The position numbers and the translations under genes were made by a program. This document shows, piece after piece, positions 7,187-8,896 of a stretch of 8,896 nucleotides of DNA. The notes below the pieces were generated by a model. The model made no database searches and was not told where the DNA came from. It saw only the letters and a list, made by a program, of their open reading frames with translations. Where the stretch lies: the NCBI GenBank assembly GCA_024280135.1, contig JAJRQS010000338.1, positions 1-8,896 of the forward strand. The letters run 5' to 3'. How positions within the stretch are numbered: the first letter of the stretch is position 1; every line of letters starts with the position of its first letter. This stretch comes from Bacteroidota bacterium (GTDB lineage: Bacteria > Bacteroidota > Bacteroidia > Chitinophagales > Saprospiraceae).

Positions 7187-7756
7187 ATGGTCATAGACAT
7201 AATCTTTTTCATTTCTGCCGCCTATGGTTTTTATGTAGGTTTTAACAAAGGGATTATTAAAACGGTCTTTTCTACCTTGTCGATAGTTCTTGGTTTGATG
7301 GCGGCCATGAAGTTTTCTCCCTACATGACTAAGTTTTTGGAGGATACCTTCTCAGAATCCCCATTAATGTTTGTTGCGGGCTTTGTGGCGACCTTTGTGG
7401 GAGTCATGTTGTTGGTTCGTCTTTTGGCCAAAACCCTTGAGGGTGTTTTTAAAACCATCAAAATCAACGTAATCAATAAAGTGTTAGGGGGTGTATTGAT
7501 GTCCGGTTTTTTCATTTTATTATTCAGTATTTTAGTTTGGTTTGGTAATGAATCACGTGTCATTAATACAAAAACCAAAGAAACTTCGTTCTCCTATGCC
7601 TATTTAGAGAAAATTCCAACGGAAGCAAGAGGAGCTTTTATGGCCTTAAAGCCTGTATTTAAAGACTTTTGGGATTATACACTCGATTATATGGATAAAC
7701 TGAAGCGAGCGGGATTAGAAGAGGAGGAGCAAACCAAGATTTTGGATCCAGAATAA
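7187..7756 (+). CDS. cvpA: CvpA family membrane protein
   Basis: The 189-residue product fits the CvpA/colicin V production family in length and pattern. It starts with a membrane segment (MVIDIIFFISAAYGFYVG), followed by the family's GFxKGIIKTV motif (18-27). Further hydrophobic segments lie at about 25-43, 61-80 and 99-119. The short INVINKVLGGVLMSG stretch (93-107) matches the typical N-x-x-LGGxxG motif before the last helix. A charged, acidic C-terminal tail (about 121-189, with EEEEQ) is probably cytoplasmic. In E. coli, CvpA is an inner membrane protein needed for colicin V export and linked to bile salt tolerance; the molecular function in Bacteroidota is unknown. The ATG at 7187 gives the expected family N-terminus. 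The gene stands alone on the + strand, with its own promoter candidate upstream and a perfect inverted repeat downstream. Confidence 0.88.
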   Translation: MVIDIIFFISAAYGFYVGFNKGIIKTVFSTLSIVLGLMAAMKFSPYMTKFLEDTFSESPLMFVAGFVATFVGVMLLVRLLAKTLEGVFKTIKINVINKVLGGVLMSGFFILLFSILVWFGNESRVINTKTKETSFSYAYLEKIPTEARGAFMALKPVFKDFWDYTLDYMDKLKRAGLEEEEQTKILDPE

Positions 7757-7779
7757 ATTATTTCGTTAGGTAGATGCAC

Positions 7780-7799
7780 GATTTTTAGAACTAAAAATC
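7780..7799. repeat. Perfect 9-bp inverted repeat downstream of cvpA
   Basis: GATTTTTAG (7780-7788) and CTAAAAATC (7791-7799) are exact reverse complements separated by AA, so the 20-base site is nearly a perfect palindrome. It starts 23 bases after the cvpA stop. As RNA it would form a weak AT-rich hairpin (about 8 pairs with a four-base loop) without a clear T run after it. It may be a weak terminator or a binding site for a dimeric protein. The symmetry is seen directly; the role is open. Confidence 0.45.
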
Positions 7800-7922
7800 A
7801 TTTACCATCGTAAGAGATTGATGGATAGTTGGTTAATATATTATTTTATTATAGTATATGCTTGGTTTGGAGAGATGGAAAGCTAAAATTGGATTTTTTA
7901 CTCGTTTTTATGGTGATTTGGC

Positions 7923-7953
7923 TTGCTACTTATTAGTAATATACGTACCTTTG
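7923..7953 (+). promoter_or_regulatory. Candidate promoter for the SprB-repeat gene
   Basis: TTG (7923-7925) is followed after 20 bases by TACCTTTG (7946-7953), an exact match to the Bacteroidota TAnnTTTG -7 element. A TTTG at 7917-7920 gives the alternative gap of 25. Transcription would start near 7960 and leave an untranslated leader of about 90 bases before the ATG at 8049. That leader contains two small hairpins. Confidence 0.55.
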
Positions 7954-7959
7954 CTAGGT

Positions 7960-7999
7960 GTCCATCCCAAGGACTGATTATTAGTGTATCCCAATACAC
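7960..7999 (+). other. Two small leader hairpins with the same loop sequence
   Basis: Within the predicted leader of the SprB-repeat gene, GTCC (7960-7963) can pair with GGAC (7971-7974). Next, GTGTAT (7984-7989) pairs with ATACAC (7994-7999). The sequence ATCCCAA occurs in both (7964-7970 and 7988-7994), exactly 24 bases apart and each time in or at the loop. GGTGT (7957-7961) could also pair with ACACC (7996-8000), which would compete with both hairpins. The stems are short, so a regulatory role is only a possibility. Confidence 0.3.
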
Positions 8000-8048
8000 C
8001 CGATATTGAATGCAATTGTGTTTTTTAATCTCTATAAAATAATCTTCC

Positions 8049-8896
8049 ATGGACAGAAAATTTACGAAAATTTTTGTTTTCCTTTCTGCTTTCTTTTTGA
8101 CCACTGCTGTATTTGCTTTTCAAGTACAGATAAACGCTACGGACATCACTTGTCATGGCGCCAACAATGGCTCAGCTTCAGCGTATATCGTTGATGGGGA
8201 TGGCGGTAACTATACTTACGTATGGAATACAGGATCAACAAATCAATCAATTAATTCGCTTTCTGCTGGTAATTACCACGTGACAGCGACAGATCAAAAT
8301 GGGGTGACAGCTACACGGACCGTGTATATTACAGACCCTGCACCTATTACTTTAACGATGAATGCTTCTTACGAGACTTGTGTCGTCAGTAATGATGGAA
8401 CAGCAGCCGTAAGTGCTACTGGTGGTGTTCAACCATACTCATTACAATGGAGTGACCCAGCAGGACAAACCTTTTGGGTGGCATATAACCTTGCAGCTGG
8501 TGACTATTCAGTCACTTTAACAGACGCTAATGGTTGCACAGCTGTTGGGACGGTTACCGTTGAACCTTCACCTGAAGGCATCTGGTTAGGTACATCAACA
8601 ACAGATGCTTCCTGTAATGCTTGTAACGGGACGGCTACAGTTATGCCAATGACAGGTAAACCTCCTTATTCTTATGTCTGGTCTAATGGACAAACAACAG
8701 ATAAAGCTACTGGGCTTTGTGCTGGTGATTATTCCGTTACAGTCTCTGATGCTAATGGTTGTGCATCTGTAGATAATGCTACCGTGAATGGTGCGCCAGA
8801 ATTATTTGCTACCATTTCTTCAAGTCCTTCTGGATGTGCGGGTACCAATTCTGGCTCGGCTACAGTTGTGCCTAATGGAGGTAGTGGAAACTTTAC
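8049..8896 (+). CDS. Secreted SprB-repeat protein, 3'-truncated by the window edge
   Basis: This frame is open from the ATG at 8049 to the window end: 282 codons plus two bases, with no stop. An in-frame TAA at 8040-8042 fixes this ATG as the first possible start. The product begins with a signal peptide (MDRKFTKIF, a hydrophobic core, likely cut after VFA at 21-23). Repeats of the SprB type follow almost at once, with a period of about 76 residues. Their core is a Y-x-x-x-W strand, an L-x-A-G-(D/N)-Y-x-V-T strand and a D-x-N-G turn. SprB is the large surface adhesin of Bacteroidota gliding motility and is exported by T9SS. Many other Bacteroidota surface proteins carry the same repeats, so this need not be a gliding adhesin. 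A T9SS sorting tail would be expected at the unseen C-terminus. Full length is unknown and could be large. A candidate promoter lies about 95 bases upstream. Confidence 0.9.
   Translation, partial: MDRKFTKIFVFLSAFFLTTAVFAFQVQINATDITCHGANNGSASAYIVDGDGGNYTYVWNTGSTNQSINSLSAGNYHVTATDQNGVTATRTVYITDPAPITLTMNASYETCVVSNDGTAAVSATGGVQPYSLQWSDPAGQTFWVAYNLAAGDYSVTLTDANGCTAVGTVTVEPSPEGIWLGTSTTDASCNACNGTATVMPMTGKPPYSYVWSNGQTTDKATGLCAGDYSVTVSDANGCASVDNATVNGAPELFATISSSPSGCAGTNSGSATVVPNGGSGNF
8130..8896 (+). repeat. Tandem SprB-type protein repeats (three full, one partial)
   Basis: By protein pattern the units run at about 8130-8345, 8352-8567, 8586-8795 and 8802 to the edge. Matching tryptophans fall at residues 59, 134 and 211, a spacing of 75 and 77. 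The best conserved stretch is AGDYSVTLTDANGC (150-163) against AGDYSVTVSDANGC (225-238). The first unit is the most divergent and has NGV where the others have NGC. The third unit carries two extra cysteines (C192 and C224). DNA identity between units is moderate, so the copies are not recent duplicates. Confidence 0.85.

Larger units (their letters stand above)
7757..8048. other. Non-coding region between cvpA and the SprB-repeat gene
   Basis: No convincing gene lies in these 292 bases. Short open frames on both strands overlap the SprB-repeat start and have no recognisable protein pattern. The stretch holds the inverted repeat at 7780-7799, a very AT-rich section around 7830-7860, the promoter candidate at 7923-7953 and the leader hairpins at 7960-7999. 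It looks like a terminator and promoter region for the two flanking genes. Confidence 0.6.

Noticed and set aside
7030..7245. A 71-codon open frame on the + strand upstream of and overlapping cvpA
   Set aside because: It spans the predicted cvpA promoter, overlaps the cvpA start in another frame, and has no recognisable domain or conserved pattern.
7898..8194. Short open frames on both strands around the SprB-repeat start
   Set aside because: They overlap the leader and the clearly coding signal peptide region in other frames and show no protein pattern.

Overview
The window looks like a chromosomal segment of a Bacteroidota bacterium, probably Saprospira- or Cytophaga-like, with AT-rich DNA. 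Four things point there: a type IX secretion (T9SS) C-terminal sorting domain, SprB-type adhesin repeats, a DUF1573 lipoprotein, and promoter-like sites of the Bacteroidota form TTG-N20-22-TAnnTTTG. The placement below phylum level is inference. No rRNA, tRNA, CRISPR array, insertion sequence or phage gene was found.

Layout. (1) Positions 2-766, + strand: the 3' part of an unrecognised cysteine-containing protein that enters from the left edge, followed by a good intrinsic terminator (782-808). (2) 821-2245, +: a secreted protein of 474 residues with a signal peptide and a T9SS sorting domain. (3) 6939 down to 2331, - strand: five genes in one direction with gaps of 45, 5, 39 and 2 bases. In transcription order they are a small secreted protein of unknown function, a YCF48-like beta-propeller lipoprotein, a PolX-like protein (helix-hairpin-helix, degenerate polymerase, intact PHP domain), a DUF1573 lipoprotein, and a UbiA-family prenyltransferase that probably acts in menaquinone synthesis. 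(4) 6940-7186: a divergent intergenic region with a promoter candidate on each strand. (5) 7187-7756, +: a CvpA-family membrane protein. (6) 7757-8048: a non-coding stretch with a perfect 9-bp inverted repeat, a promoter candidate and two small hairpins that share a loop sequence. (7) 8049 to the right edge, +: the start of a secreted SprB-repeat protein that is still open at the window end.

The genes do not form one obvious pathway. The common theme is the cell envelope and surface: two secreted proteins (one with a T9SS tail, one with SprB repeats), two lipoproteins, a small exported protein, a CvpA membrane protein and a quinone prenyltransferase. The PolX-like gene is the exception, being a DNA repair type. 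The most notable observation is that this PolX-like protein has lost all three polymerase catalytic aspartates and the YF of its YFTGS motif, while every PHP metal-ligand motif remains. It is therefore predicted to be a nuclease or phosphoesterase rather than a polymerase. No clearly new multi-gene system could be supported.
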